Below, piece by piece: positions 34,196 to 46,954 of a stretch of DNA of 64,000 nt. Both the position numbers and the translations under genes were made by a program. Source of the DNA: Protopterus annectens (lineage: Eukaryota > Chordata > Ceratodontiformes > Protopteridae); assembly GCF_019279795.1 (NCBI RefSeq), contig NC_056729.1, forward strand, positions 1,865,689,983 through 1,865,753,982. The letters run 5' to 3'. Under the pieces are notes generated by a model. The model was not told where the DNA came from, ran no database searches, and saw only the letters and a program-made list of their open reading frames with translations. The stretch's first letter is position 1, and every line of letters begins with the position of its first letter.

Positions 34196-34374
34196 AGGTT
34201 TCCCTCCCTCCTTCCTCTCTTGGGACAGGCCTATAGGCTAACACATCCTCATACAACCTGTTTGGGGTATTCATTTATGATGTATTTGCCTGCAACTACT
34301 GTATTTTGATTATATTGCACTGCATTATTACACAAATTTATGTATTGCCTTCCTTCTGGGGGCACCTGACTTCT

Positions 34375-34543
34375 GGGGCAAGAAAAACTGAAGAAAATGG
34401 CATCGGCTGGTTCCTTTATACCCCTGTCACACTGACGTCAGGGAAGAAGCAACGACAACCGACGCCGGACCTAGACTTTGGAATTCGGCCAACCGAGGAC
34501 CCGCCTGACGGCAGGAGAACCCATCTGTTATGACTGCAGCTGT
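34375..34543 (-). repeat. DIRS copy 2 right inverted terminal repeat
   Basis: Inverted copy of 29046-29210, differing at a few percent of positions by eye. Confidence 0.85.
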
Positions 34544-34609
34544 ATTAGCACTCGAACATCTACATTTATGGTAGGTACAAAACTGTACTTTGTATGGCTT
34601 TGCTGTAAG

Positions 34610-35142
34610 ACTTACTTCCACATGGTATGCCAACAGCTTGGTGGGAGACGGGAAGGACTTTCAAATGATTATTAGCTTTGCCCAGAAAATTATTGGCTGC
34701 TCACTTGCCTCTTTGGAGGAACTCTTCAGCTCTTGATGTTTAAGCAGAGCAACCAACATCTTGAAAGACCCTTCTCACCCTGGACGTAATCTGTTTGAGC
34801 TGCTGTCTTCTTGCAGATGGTTCAGGCCCATTCCATCTTGGACAAACAGATTTAAGAACCGTTTCTATCCCAGAGCCATATGTGAACCAAACAAGGCTAA
34901 ATGCTCAGATTGAGAACAGAGAATAACCAGGTAAATGTTTACATTCCTCTGCACCTTACTTTATCCTGTTCATGTGCAATACACCCAAGTGCAATAATAA
35001 TAGTTATTTACTGCATTGCATTACATTCTATTGTTTGGTATTGTATTGTATTCTCTTATTTATTCATATTCATTACATGTGAATGCACCTTAGGACGTTT
35101 GCTACAAATTTCATTGTCCTTGTGCAATGACAATAAAGGAAT
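34610..35142 (+). pseudogene. L2-like LINE 3' end, split by the retrovirus
   Basis: Plus-strand traces of a LINE RT C-terminus (LSCCLLADGSGPFHLGQT and neighbours) are followed by a 3' UTR ending tttcattgtccttgtgcaat, then gacaataaaggaat. The tail resumes at 50733 as cttatcttatctatctta, so the retrovirus inserted in the tail of this LINE. Frames are broken. Confidence 0.65.
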
Positions 35143-35763
35143 TGTTATAGTCATAAATAAATAACATTAAGAATTTACCTTACATGCATTCAGTCAGGAA
35201 CACTTTAGGATGTGCAAACAGAAATTTTATTCTTACAGCACTGGGAGACAATCTTCATAGGCGATGTTAATTCAGTCCCTCTGAAGAGAGACAACCTTCA
35301 TCTTTTATACATTTTTCTTATCAAACCTGGTCATGCACTTTCGTTATGTTACAATGACTCTAGCTAATAGAAAACTTTACAAATGTCCTCATCCCTCATG
35401 ATTTTTGCCTCGGACTTCACGTGAACCCCTTTCTATAAATGATCCATCTGCTTCCAAGGGGTTTTGTTTCTGACCTTGGATGTTGCAAACCTTTCCTAGC
35501 AACAATGTGCTCCTGGCCTGGAGGAGTCAGGCTAACAAATTCCTTTTTGTAGTAACTAACATGCCTTCACTTCATGCAACACGTACTTTTTCCTTATTAC
35601 ATTTTAAAAGAATGCAGTTAAGACACAGCAATACTCTAGCTTATGAAGCTGTATTTTTACCAGGCCTGCATAGAAATTATATTTGCTTTTTAACAATCGT
35701 ATTATAGCATCATTAATGAAACTGAAATTAATATACAGTTTAAGCTGATCTTGTCCCATAACA
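35143..35763 (-). repeat. Retroviral 3' LTR
   Basis: 621 bp, minus strand, starting TGTTATGGGACAAG and ending GACTATAACA. On the minus strand a TATA box (TATAAAA, 35303-35309) precedes a polyadenylation signal AATAAA (35226-35231), the order expected for U3-R-U5. Confidence 0.92.
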
Positions 35764-35776
35764 GTTTCCTCTCTTT
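35764..35776 (-). promoter_or_regulatory. Polypurine tract
   Basis: On the minus strand AAAGAGAGGAAAC directly precedes the LTR start TGTTATGG. It is the expected primer site for plus-strand DNA synthesis. Confidence 0.75.
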
Positions 35777-36079
35777 GACACTATGAGTGATATACCATAC
35801 ATGTAATTATATTTTTATTTTTCTTAACTTGATAAAATACGCCTCTGCATCATAATAGTCATTTTCTGTCATACTGGAATTGTCATTGATTGGTACATGC
35901 AGTGGCATTTCATGTGCAGGTGAGGTTAAACATTTTGTAATTGCAGCCTTTAGAATAGAAAACACCAAAATGATCACAAATATAATAAAAAGTACAATGA
36001 CAATACCCTGGAATATGCTAGTCCCAGGTTACCAAAATTACTGTCCAACCATCCAAAAAGTGTCCATTGTTTGGATGTG

Positions 36080-37000
36080 CTATCCAAATCTTTGGCCATT
36101 TGTTTTATGAAATTTGCCATTTTTACTGTTCATCATGATAGTCACTAATATATAAACAGCAACGATTCCATGTGAGGGCACATGACCCCCCCATTTTGCA
36201 AGAAGCATTATATAAAGTGCCATTTGATTTTGTAACACCACAGTTTGCATTTCAGTCATTTTTTGATTTGCCATTCTGATGTGATATGAAGTTTTGCTGG
36301 CCACATCCTGTAGAATTTGGGCAAGCGTGGTGATTTTAATTACTGTCCTTTGCACTCTATACCCAGGATTAAAAACTGAAAATACTTGGTCTGCCCAGTG
36401 GATTGTTCGCTTATTTCTCAGTCTACCTGCTGGTGGGTTTTGGAAATGTTGAATAGCAGGAGTAATGTAGCCTACAAAGCCACATTCAGACCAGTTTGTA
36501 GGTAACCAGGGATAGGCGCAATCACCACAGATGTAGTAATGGTCACTTATCATGCCCATGCCACACCCCCTAGTCATAGTGTTTTAAGTGCAGAGAGTCT
36601 AACATACCTTCATGCCTGGTGGCATTACATTTACTGGTTCCTACTGGTACAGTCCCATTTCTGGCGTAACATATGTCTCCATGATGTGTGGTCGCAAGTT
36701 GAAGAGACACAACCTTTGAAAAATCAGTTACATTATGCCAGGTTAAGCTGATGTCATTAAGGTCCTTTTCAAATGACACATGTGATGCAGGGATGAGAAT
36801 TATAGGAATCCCTGCCTTAAAATGATGAGGTATATACGAACATATCCAGCAGTTTGTTTTGTTTAGATTTTTGGCATACTGCCAAAGGAACAGCAAGAAA
36901 ACTGTTTTCTCTCAACCAGTTTATAGAAATGAACAACAGCAGAAACAAAGCAAAAGTACCTGTTGTCACCGGATTTATCATGGACTGCTACTGAAGTTGA
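36080..37000 (-). pseudogene. Retroviral env region (fossil)
   Basis: Envelope region. The surface part has an NCWICSYIP stretch of the CWxC type used by gamma-type envelopes. The transmembrane part has a MQTVVLQNQMALYIMLLA stretch that resembles the immunosuppressive-domain region of gamma/epsilon retroviruses. It is decayed. Confidence 0.75.
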
Positions 37001-37189
37001 CCTTCTCACTAGTGAGATGATTTATCTGTCACACCTTGATGTCCCTCTGTTGTCTGCGATGGGGTCCCCACATGACAGATCTTCTTGCAATGAGATGAAT
37101 GGATCCACGTTGGTAGTTTTGCACAGCAAACTGCAGTCAAAGTGGTTAACAGGACCTGAAAAGGCCCCTTCCACCTGGGCTCAGGGAGT

Positions 37190-38340
37190 TATTTTCTATG
37201 GAAAATTTTCACGTACACCCAATCACCCGGTTGTAGTTGATGACTGGGCTGGGCAGGAGGCTTTGGTAACGCTACTCTTACTGTTCGATGATATTGCTGC
37301 AAAATTTTGAGGAGTCTCCTACAATAAGAAATCATAACATCATCTGACAAAGTTAAATCGGCATTTCCCACTGCAGGGGTAGCTGGAAGGGCCATGTGTC
37401 TCCCCATTAATATTTCATATGGACTCAACATCAGTGAGGCCCTCATACTCATTAATGCTAAGGGAAGGGCTTTGGGCCACTAAGTGGGTTTCAGCACAAA
37501 TCTTTGAAATTTTATTTTTAAGGATCCTGTTTACCCTTTTAACTAATTCAGATGACTAGGGATGGTTGGGACAGTGAAGACGCAACTTAGTATTAAAAAT
37601 TTTACAGTTTTTTACACAGTGCATTATTAAAATGTGTTCCCTGGTCACTGTTAACAATGCTGGGTATACCGAATTCTGGTATATAATTATACAAAAAAAA
37701 TGTTACCACTGTATCTGCATCAGCTTTGCGACATGGGTAAGCTTCCACCCATGCTGAGAACATACACACTACCACCAAAATAAATTGTAAATTATTAGTC
37801 TTAGGAATCTGGATGAAATCCCGCTGTACATTAACAAAAGGTCCCCGGGGTGGAGGTGAACATCCAGTTTTGCTGTTAGCATGTTTGCTTACATTATACT
37901 CTGGACATTTACCACCATTTTGTACATACTGAAGTATCAAAGAGGGGACATCAGGGGCATACCAGCTTTGGATAATTTGATTAAATAAAGCTGTCTTACC
38001 TGTATGGACCAGTAAATTATATGCCCTTACCAGGTAAGGTAGCAAAGAGGAGGCAGGTGCTACCAGTCGGCCGTCTGGATGTCGCCATATGCCATCAGAG
38101 GATTTTCTACATCCATCCTTGAGCCACCTCATAACTTGTCCCTGTGATGCTTCAGCTTGAAAGGCTGACAACTTTGCAAGATCAAACGCATCATTCCTGC
38201 TGTAGCTTATCGTTAGCATACATACATTTCTGCAGCAATTTACCAATGCTGGTTTAGCAGCTTGTCTGCTAGATTGTTGCCCTTTGTTATAACATCCTTG
38301 CCCTTTTGATGGGCATAGCATTTGATTACAGACACCCACT
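37190..38340 (-). pseudogene. Retroviral integrase region (fossil)
   Basis: Integrase core traces (FVNVQRDFIQIPKTNNLQF, then VEAYPCRKADADTVV, then GIPSIVNSDQGTHFNNALCK) and a C-terminal domain (SPYEILMGRHMALP, then LQPGDWVYVK). Decayed. Confidence 0.85.
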
Positions 38341-38459
38341 TAGGTAGCAAAAGTACATCTAACAACAATTTTATGTACCCTGAATTTTTAATTTGATTTC
38401 CTGAAGAGGTCAAAAACCCAAAAACCATCCCGAAAGCATAACTGCTGTGTGTAAAAAAT

Positions 38460-38697
38460 ATTGGCCACCTTGTCTTTGGCTAACTTAGACTTTTTGCAAA
38501 GCCGCTAACTCAGCTATTTGAGCAGAGTGAACACCCTCTCATTTTTGTTGCAACAATATTGTTTCTTCAGTACAGACGGCTATTCCCGAGAGTAGCTTCC
38601 CTGTGAGCTCTTCCACAGGAGCCGCCACGAACAAATTAAAGTCAGCATTGGCTATAGGAGTGTCCTTTAAGTCCTAATAGGAGAAAGCAAATAGTCT

Positions 38698-38762
<65 letters not shown>

Positions 38763-40010
38763 TCTCTTCACCATCCTCAGCAGTAGGCAACAGAGATGCT
38801 AGATTTAGAACAGGACAGCGGATCAGAGAAATAGATGGATCAGAAAGAAGTGTAAGTTCATATCTAGTTAGATGTGCAGTCAAGACTGGCTGAGTTTTCA
38901 TTTTAAGCAAAAGAGATGATACAGAATGAGGGACAGCAACTGTGAGATTGTGCCCAAGCACCAACGCTTGTGCCAGATTAATTAGAATAGCAGCAGCGGC
39001 AACTGCCCTTAAACAGGGTGGAAAACCTTTTGCAACAGATTCAAGTGCTGTACTGTAATAAGCTAATGGACGATAGCTGCCCCCATGTTTTTGTCCAAGT
39101 ACCCCTTGAGCAAATCCATTTCTTTCATGACAAAATAAAATAAAAGGTTTATTATAGTTTGGTAACCCTAAAGCTGGGGCAGTAGCTAAAACTTGCTTCA
39201 AATTCTGAAATGAGTTTTTCTCTTCACTATTCCAAAGGAGAGGCTCTGGTGTATCCTGCTTTAAAAGATTTGGCAATTTCTGCATTGTTAGGGATCCACT
39301 GTCTGCAGTATTCTGTCATACCTAGGAAAGACCTAAGCTGTCACTGAGCAGTCTGACATAGGGCCTTAGATATTGCATCAATATGAGATGGTAACACTTG
39401 CCTGCTACCCTGAGATATTAAATGACCGAGATAACGTACCTGAGATGACCACAACTATAGTTTTTCTGTAGGCAGTTTGTGTCCCTTCTCTGCAGTGATA
39501 GTCAGAAGATGCAAGGTATCCTGTTGGAATGTGATGTTATTAGTAAATCATTTATGTATTGTACTAACACAGACTCACCCAGAAATGTCACATTCTCCAA
39601 ATCATTTTTCAGAGTTTGAGAAAATACTGACTGAGATTCAGTATATCCTTGTGGCAACCGTGTCCAGGTATATTGCTGTCCCTGATAAGTAAAAGCAAAC
39701 AGAAACTGACTTTCAGGGTGAATTGGTAGACAAAAAATGAACATTAATCTATTACAGAAAAGTAACTAGCTGTAGGTGGTATGCAACTCAGTATTGTTGC
39801 TGGATTTGGAACAACAGGAAAAGTAGGCAGTACTGCATTATTTACAGCCCTTATGTCTTGTACAAATCTATAAGTATCCTTCTCTGGCTTTATTACTGGA
39901 AAAATAGGAGTATTGCAAGGGCTTTTAGCTGGTATTATTTTTCCTTGCTGTATTAGAGACTGAATTACAGGTTTGATTCCCTGCTCTGCTTCCAACTTTA
40001 GTGGATATTA
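38460..40010 (-). pseudogene. Retroviral RT / RNase H region (fossil)
   Basis: RT fingers (SPCNTPIFPVIKPEKDTYRF, then VQDIRAVN), the YTWTRLPQGYTESQSVFSQT block and a worn catalytic-box region. The connection and RNase H part follow (NYNKPFILFCHERNGFAQGV, then RPLAYYSTALESVAKGFPPC). A CA microsatellite lies inside. Gamma/epsilon type; decayed. Confidence 0.85.
38698..38760. repeat. (CA)n microsatellite inside the retroviral pol
   Basis: About 31 CA units expanded within the RNase H region. Confidence 0.95.
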
Positions 40011-40079
40011 TGGAACTCTAGGGGGAGGTTTTGATGGATTTAATTTTATTTTACTGGTTCTGCTGATTTCAGTATACCT

Positions 40080-40520
40080 ACTTCATTTGCATGCTTAGCC
40101 CACAAGTTGGCAGGTACCTGCTGTAGTAACTGTCCATCTTTCCTGTCCTGCTTTCAGCAGGCTGTTCCTCAGCTTCTGCTAAAACTGCCAATACTTCCCC
40201 CTCTGATTCTGTTGGAACATTTAGATACACTCCTTCTGGAGTACAGTAAATAGTACAACCCAACTTACATAACAAATCTCTTCCTAGTAGGTTTACTGGT
40301 GCAGTAGTACTCAAAAGAAAAGAATGCTTTTCTTCAATCGGACCTAAAGAAATGGGGATGGGTTCTGAAACAGGATAAGTAACCCTAGTGTTTGTTGCTC
40401 CAACTGCCTTTACTTTATGCTCTGATACTTGTATCGGACTGTCTGAAGTAACTTTTAACACTGACCTAATGGCTCCAGTGTCCACCAGAAATGGGGTTTT
40501 CTTTGAATTTATTTTCATCT
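40080..40520 (-). pseudogene. Retroviral protease region (fossil)
   Basis: Aspartic protease: the FLVDTGAIRSVL active-site block and the NLLGRDLLCKLGCTIY block near the C-terminus are both visible, in the order expected of a retropepsin. It lies between gag and RT. Confidence 0.8.
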
Positions 40521-40547
40521 TAATTTAGGGTCCGTTTTGATCTATTG

Positions 40548-40998
40548 GCAGTAGAGGGTCATAGGTTCATAGGTTCATACTAGGCTATCTGCCCTAGGGC
40601 ATTTATAAGCCTAGCCAGAGTGTGTTTGGCTTTCGCCACCCATTTTAAATTAATTTTGCTATGCCCTTTTTTGAGGTTAGTATACTGTGCCTCTGTCTAA
40701 CAGTGACACAGAAGTGATAGCCGGGGTAAACCTACGATCTCCCATCAACTCATCAAGATTCCTCTTGAAGAGAGTCAATGTGGGACTCTGCCTAACCTGC
40801 ACTGGGATTTTATTCCAGAGTGAAGGGAGCCTCTGGGTTATGAATCTGTCCCTCCAGCATGTCCTATTTATTTCAGTGCTGAGGTTCAAGTCTCTCGAGT
40901 GAGTAGCTTGATGGGATTTGGATTTTCTGAGGTGCAGCATGTCCATTAATTCCGGGTTGGACAAGATTCAGTTCTGTATTATTTCCATGACCTAGTTA
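40548..40998 (-). pseudogene. CR1-like LINE 3' end inserted in the retrovirus
   Basis: Minus strand: NPELMDMLHLRKSK, then RDLNLSTEINRTCWRDR, LPSLWNKIPVQVRQSPTLTL, FKRNLDELMGDRR is a LINE RT C-terminus. The 3' UTR and a short octamer-like tail (repeated CTATGAAC) end at 40549. The same family is seen at 18762-19385. It is 5'-truncated and sits between the gag and pro regions of the retrovirus. Confidence 0.8.
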
Positions 40999-40999
40999 G

Positions 41000-42650
41000 T
41001 ATGGAGTTTCCTGACTCCTTCCAATCTGAGGAGGTGGTGGAGGAAAAACTGCCTTGTTATAATTTGGTTACCATTCAGTCCAAGTATCTTGGGCTCTTTG
41101 CATTTGCCTGTGTGGGCATCCCCTCTCCAATGTCCTGCTTCTCCACAATTGAAGCAAAATGTGTTAGATGAAGCTGGAGGGGCACTACCAGCTCATTGTT
41201 GCCAACCAGCTACACCTTGTTCCCCTCGACCAGCACTTTTGCTAAATCCTCTGGCAATTACTCTACCATTTTTTTGCTTTTGTCTTGACTCCTTGGGTTT
41301 TTAGCTCCCTGATTTGTAAAGTTAACAGCTTATTCTTAGTCTCCTTTTTTGTTTTTTGGTTCTGTACAGTGATTTGCAGCACATAATAAATACTCTTAAG
41401 TCCTTTCCTTGCCAGTCTATGAGCACTTGCTTTATTTCATTTTGTACAGGGGCTTGCAGACCCTGCCCAAAGGCTGCTGCAATAGCTGGCTTAGCTTGCT
41501 CTTCTGGGTCTGGTGCTCCTGAATGTCTAGCAAATACTGTTTTAAGGCGACTCAAATAGTCTGCAGGGGCTTCCCCTTTATTTTGGTTACATGGCTGTAT
41601 TTTAGACCAGTCAGTCCTAACTTGACACACATCATTAATTTGGTTTAACAATGCTGTTCATTTATCTGATGATGCATTCCCTGTGAGAGTGAAATCTGTT
41701 ATCTCAGCCTTTTCCAGTAACTGCTTTCTTATTTCATCTGAAGTAACTACCCTCAGCAGTTGATTTAAATCTGTCAAAGTAGGATTGTAACATTCTGTTA
41801 TAGTTTTTAATTCTTCTTTGAATTTTAATGGATCTTCTGTAATATTTGGAAAATTTATAGACATAGTATGTAAATCAGCAGAGGTCCAAGGACGATGAAC
41901 AAGTTCCCTATTGTTAGCCCCCAAAATTTCCCTGACAGGTTCCAATAGATCCCCTCCAGAGGTTGTAGTCTTTTGTTGTACCCTGTCATGTGAGCGTGTA
42001 TGGTGAGATACAGGCGTGTCAAATACTAATGCCCCTGTTGGGGAAGTAGAAGCTATCGGAGAAGGATAGGAAGAAGAACCCCCCTCGACCACAGATGCCT
42101 GTTCAGAAGATGAAGATTGAACAGGGGAACCAGTCTGAGATGTACAGTATCACACAAACTGGGTGTCCAGTGGACAGTAGACTGAAAGGTAGGGGTCTGA
42201 GAAACAGAGTCTTATACAGGAGGTACCCGATTATTATCCTCTTCAGAAGTTTCTGCTTTTTGGTCATCTTCAGTTTATTTCAAACCTGCTAAGACAGGAT
42301 AAAGGGATCCCTTTTTACAGGTCTGTACTGCCTTTTTTACCTCTTTTACTTGTTGCAACTATTTCTTATTAACACCCTACAACCCTGTTAATGCTGACTC
42401 TTTTTCCCTTTTAAGTGCTTCACTGTACCAACAATAAAATGCTGTCATTTGTTCCCCAGTTACTTTGCTTTTCTTTTCTTTCAAAATACCTTTCAATGTC
42501 AGCAATTTATTCTTATCATAAGTTCCATTTAATGGAAATGCACCACCAGCACAATTCTTAGTAAGCTGAAACCAGTCATGCAAATATTTACAACTTTCCT
42601 TCCCAAAGTTAAATTACATAAAATATGCAGGTGTTCCCTTTTCAGGTATT
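41000..42650 (-). pseudogene. Retroviral gag region (fossil)
   Basis: Matrix-like part (about 42590-42370: HDWFQLTKNCAGGAFPL), capsid part (RPWTSADLHTMSINFPNITE, then EELKTITECYNPTLTDLNQL, then NKGEAPADYLSRLKTVFARH) and a nucleocapsid zinc-knuckle trace (CFNCGEAGHWRGD, about 41145-41180). This is the pattern of gamma/epsilon-type Gag. Decayed. Confidence 0.8.
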
Positions 42651-42654
42651 TGGT

Positions 42655-43673
42655 TTTGCTTGCTTATCTTTGCTCCTATTTTTCTTATTTTATAAATAAA
42701 TAATAATAAAAATGTTAGGCTTACCTTACAACTCCTGGATCCTGGCAGTTCCGAAGACAGAAAATAACTGTAGTAATACACACACCATACAGAGATGGAA
42801 ATGTCGGCATGCAGCAACAGAGGAGAAGTTTAGATCAGCCTTTTCCCACAGCACCCCCTTGCTTTCATTCCAGAGTGAGCTCAGAAAATTACAGCTCCAG
42901 CATTGCGGTCTGGATAATGGGGCAGATAGGTACTGTGTGCAGAACTGACCATTCTTTCGGACCATCTAATGGTACTTTCACACAATCACAGTGTTAAGTC
43001 CCAGCATGCTTTGGTATCATGAATTTATTTTAACAATCCATACATCTACATCCTATCATGCAGTAGGCTCATGAATTTGTTTTAACAGTATATAGACTAC
43101 GTCCCAATCATGCTATGGGCTCATGAACTTGTTATATAGTTTACGTCCCAATCATGCAGTGGGATCATGAACTTGTTTTAACTTTTTCTTTAACTTTTAA
43201 CTTTTTTCTTTTCTTTCTCTCGTACATTGACAAACTAAAACATCTCTCATACTACGTACCTTTCAATCCTGAGGGTACTGTCCTCGACACAAGGCACCTC
43301 CTTGTGTTAATTTCTCCTTTACAGTATGTACATATACATTTACTATACTCATTTGCTCTGGGGTCCTCCGACTATTAATTGTATACCCTACAAACAACTC
43401 AGTCAAACAAAAGCACAGTCATGCACGTATACTACAAACACAGTCATGCACTTATTGTACAAACACAGTCATGCACTTACATTTTGCTAAAATTGTCTAA
43501 GAAAAAAAAGAAAGAAATAAAAACACAAACCAACCCTTACCCCTTAAAAAACAAATTTCCTGTTAAGGCTAGTATGTTTTCACACTCTGAGTAGCTGCAC
43601 ATCTGGGTCTCTGGCTATTCCATACAAAGCAGTGTGGAATTCTCAAAGTCTGTGATGGGCCTTTTCCCAGAAA
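42655..43673 (-). other. Retroviral leader region
   Basis: Lies between gag and the DIRS insertion. It contains a loose set of about four short repeats with the phrase gggctcatgaacttgtt (42990-43170) and two copies of acaaacacagtcatgcactta (43436-43480). No gene. Confidence 0.45.
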
Positions 43674-43719
43674 GTACAGTGTTGTACCTACCATAAATGT
43701 AGATGTCCGATAGATATGC

Positions 43720-43892
43720 AACTGCAGTCCTGACATATGGGTTGTCCTGCTTCAGGCAGCCCTTTGGTCGGCCAGATTCCAAAGTCTGGGTCTGGCGTCG
43801 GCCGATGTCGCCTCCTCCCTGACGTCAGAGCGGCTGGGGTATAAAAGCATCTGCCAACGCCATCGTCTTCAGTGTTTCTTGCCCCAGATGCC
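43720..43892 (+). repeat. DIRS copy 3 downstream inverted terminal repeat
   Basis: Inverted copy of 49880-50050. It carries CTGACGTCAG (about 43820-43829) and GGGGTATAAAAG (about 43836-43847) facing into the element. Confidence 0.85.
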
Positions 43893-44049
43893 AGGTGCCC
43901 TCCAAGGAAGGCTAAATTTTGTGAATGGATAAACAGAAAATCCAGACATGCACAACAGTAATAAACAAATACACCATAACAGATAACCCCAGCTAATAGG
44001 AAAGGGGAGAAAGGACCCAATGGAGAAAACAGAGGGGTAGGAGGGAGGG

Positions 44050-44155
44050 AAAACCTGACTGCAGTTGCATATCTATCGGACATCTACATTTATGGTAGGT
44101 ACAAAACTGTACTATGTCCTTCAAGAATGCAACTGCAGTCCTGACATATGGGTTG
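44050..44155 (-). repeat. DIRS copy 3 internal complementary region
   Basis: Plus-strand 44066-44122 (gcatatctatcggacatcta and following) complements the left terminus at 43674-43730. The adjoining part to about 44150 (gtccttcaagaatgcaactg) repeats the sequence of the right terminus at 50035-50061, again in inverted sense relative to the element. Confidence 0.8.
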
Positions 44156-44186
44156 AATACCATAGCCAAGCTGGGGGTGGTAGGAT

Positions 44187-45200
44187 CTAAGCAAGAGATG
44201 GTGTAGCTAGAAGGCCCTGCAGGACTGCCGAAGCAAAACCTGCTCGGGATCTGGGGTATAATGGCAGGTTGTAATGTTTGGTAAATGTATGCACGGAGCT
44301 CCATGTAGCAGCCTCTAGAATGTCCTTTGTAGCCACTCCTCTTAGAAAGGCTGTGGATGTGGCCATAGCTCTGGTGGAATGTGGTCTAATATTGGCTGGC
44401 ACACTATTTCCATGGAAAGAGTAACAAAAACTGATGCAGTGTCCAATCCATTTTGAAATTGTTTGTTTGGAGACTGCTTTTCCTTGTGCTCCAGCAGCAT
44501 AGGTTACAAACAGTTGGTCAGACTTTCTGGTGACCTTTGTTCTGTCCAAGTAGTAGCGTAGTTGTCTGTGTATGTACAAAGTATGCAGCAGCTTTTCCCC
44601 TTTATTTTGGGGATTAGGAAAGAAAGTAGGTAGGTGGATTGCTTGATTTAGAGACACTCTGGATATCACCTTAGGCATGAATGAAGGATTGGTCCTTAGA
44701 GAAACTTTGTCCTGATGAAAAATGAGAAAAGGTGGAACTGCCATGAGGGCTTGTATCTCTGAGACTCTTCTTGCTGAAGTGAATGCCAACAGGAAAACTG
44801 TTTTCCAAGAGAGAAATTGCATTTCTGAAGATGCTGCTGGTTCAAAAGGAGGAAGAGTTAATTTTTCCAAGACGTAATTGAGGTCCCATGCAGGAACTGG
44901 TGGTTTTCTTGGAGGTTTGATATTCTTTATCCCTCTTGTAATGAGCTGAGATAGCTGAAGCGTGGATTTTGATGGAAGAGTATGAGAGGCCACTATGAAA
45001 CATTTCTGCCAAGTATTCTAATATTTGAGGTATGTTCATCACTGAAGCATCCTGGCCCTTGTTGGTATTCCAGATGATGAATCTCTTCCATTTGGCCGAA
45101 TAGGTTTTTCTGGTGGAAGGTCTGCGTGCCTCCAGCAAAATTTCCTGTACTTTTTCGGAGAGGGAGTCATGAGACACAGTCATGGAACCCTCCAAGCTGT
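44187..45200 (-). pseudogene. DIRS copy 3 tyrosine recombinase region (fossil)
   Basis: Recombinase with FTSARRVSEIQALMAVPPF (first arginine), LDRTKVTRKSDQLFVTYAAG, the HxxR-like block ANIRPHSTRAMATSTAFLRG and the C-terminal TFTKHYNLPLYPRSRAGFAS with the candidate nucleophile. It is near-complete and very similar to 33030-34063; slightly broken. Confidence 0.85.
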
Positions 45201-46954
45201 CAGCTTTAAAGTTTGCAGGTTGTGATGAACAGTCCTGTGATTGTGCAGAGTCAGGAGCAGAGGCCATTGAGGCAAGGGCCACGGTTTGGTGTGAGTTATG
45301 CTCAGTAGCAATGGATACCAGTGCTGCCTTGGCCAGTCTGGAGCTATCAAGATTCCTTTTGGTTGTTCTGCTTTGATCTTCAGTAACACCTTGGTGAGTA
45401 AAGGCAGAGGAGTGAATGCATAAATTGTTAGGGTATTCCAGCTGAAGGAAAGAGCATCCGTTCTCCAGGCTAGAGGATGGTGAGTCCTTGTGCAGAACCT
45501 TTCCAGGTGATGATTGAGATGAGAAGCAAAGAGATCTATGTCCGGTCTTCCCCACGCAGTTGTTATTTGTGAGAAAATGCGTGGGTGTAGCATCCATTCG
45601 TGTGGATCCAAGAAGTTTTTGCTCAACCTGTCTGCCAGAACATTGTCCTTGCCCGGAACAAACTGGGATTGTAAGTGGATGTTCAGTTTCAGGGACTTTT
45701 CCCAAAGAGTCATTGCTAATCTGCAGAGGGGGTAGGAATGAGTGCCCCCTTGTTTGTTTATGTACCACATGACAGTGGTGTTGTCTGTCCTTATTAGCAA
45801 ATGACCTTGCTGAAGATATCTTCCAAAGGCTTCTATTGCATGTATCACTGCCAACATTTCTTTTTGATTTATGTGCTGATGCATTTCCATGGGAGTCCAT
45901 TGCCCTTGAATGCATCTGCCCTCCATGTGCGCCCCCCATCCATGGTCTGAGGCGTCTGTTGTAATGGTTTGACTTGTTGGAGATTTGTTGAAAGGCATGC
46001 CTTCGTTTACATGACTTGCTTCAGCCCACCACAAGAATTCCCTTTGCAGGCATGGAATAAGTGGTATTACGTCTTCTAGATTGTGGCTGTGTTGAGACCA
46101 CAAGCTTTTTAGGTACCATTGCAGCTTTCTCATGTATAGTCTTGCCAGAGGGATTAGAAGAATGCAAGATGCCATGAACCCCAGGGCCTGCAGGGTCTTC
46201 CTTGTGGTTAGGTGGGTTAGTTTTGCTAGGTTTTTGAAGTAATCTGTTAAATGTTCTTGTTTCTCCTCTGTGAGGAAAGCCATTTGTAGTTGAGTGTCCA
46301 GCTTTGTTCCTAGGAAAATAATCTCTTGGGATGGCAGTAGTCTTGATTTTTGAATGTTGACTGTGTATCCCAGGTTTTTTGTCAAGGTTTGTTTGCTGTC
46401 TGCTTGTATGAGGCAGTCGTCCAGGTAAGGGTATATTTGAATCCCCTGGAGTCTGCAATGTGCAACTACTGATGCCAGGCATTTCGTGAATACTCTGGGC
46501 GCAGTAGATAAGCCAAACGGCAATGCTGAGAATTGATAGTGCTCTGTTCCTGCAAGAAATCTGAGGTATCTTCTGCAATTGTGTCTGATAGGGACATGCA
46601 GGTATGCCTCCTTGAGGTCCAGAGTAACCAGCCAAGACCCCTTGCCCAGCATGGGAAGGAGTTGCTGCAACGTCAGCATCTTGAATTTTGGCACCATGAG
46701 AAAAGTATTTAGAACGGCCAAGTCCAATATAGGCCTCCATTGCTTTTCTTTTCTTGGAACAAGGAACAGTCTTGAATAAAATCCCTGGTCTTGTTCCTGA
46801 GGAGGAACCTTCTCTATTGCTTTTATTTGTAACAGCTTTGAAACTTCTATCAGTGCCTCTGCCCATTGATTTTGTGGCAGGTTTGGCATGACTTGTCCTG
46901 TTGGTAAGGTATGGAAGTGGAACCTGTAACCTTTGTCTATTATGTCCATAATCA

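Larger units (their letters stand above)
29026..34588 (+). mobile_element. DIRS-type retrotransposon, copy 2 (fossil)
   Basis: About 5.56 kb, close relative of copies 1 and 3. Inverted terminal repeats lie at about 29046-29210 and 34375-34543. The internal complementary region at about 34107-34195 joins the complements of both extreme ends (29026-29060 and 34540-34588). Gag-like, RT/RNase H and recombinase regions are in order, with the recombinase reading overlapping the RNase H region in another frame, as the family is known to do. It looks nearly whole; a few breaks only. It is much younger than copy 1 and slightly more worn than copy 3's gag. Confidence 0.92.

Noticed and set aside
36080-37000. 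env as a captured, syncytin-like host gene
   Set aside because: The region is decayed and sits in an ordinary broken retrovirus between matching LTRs.
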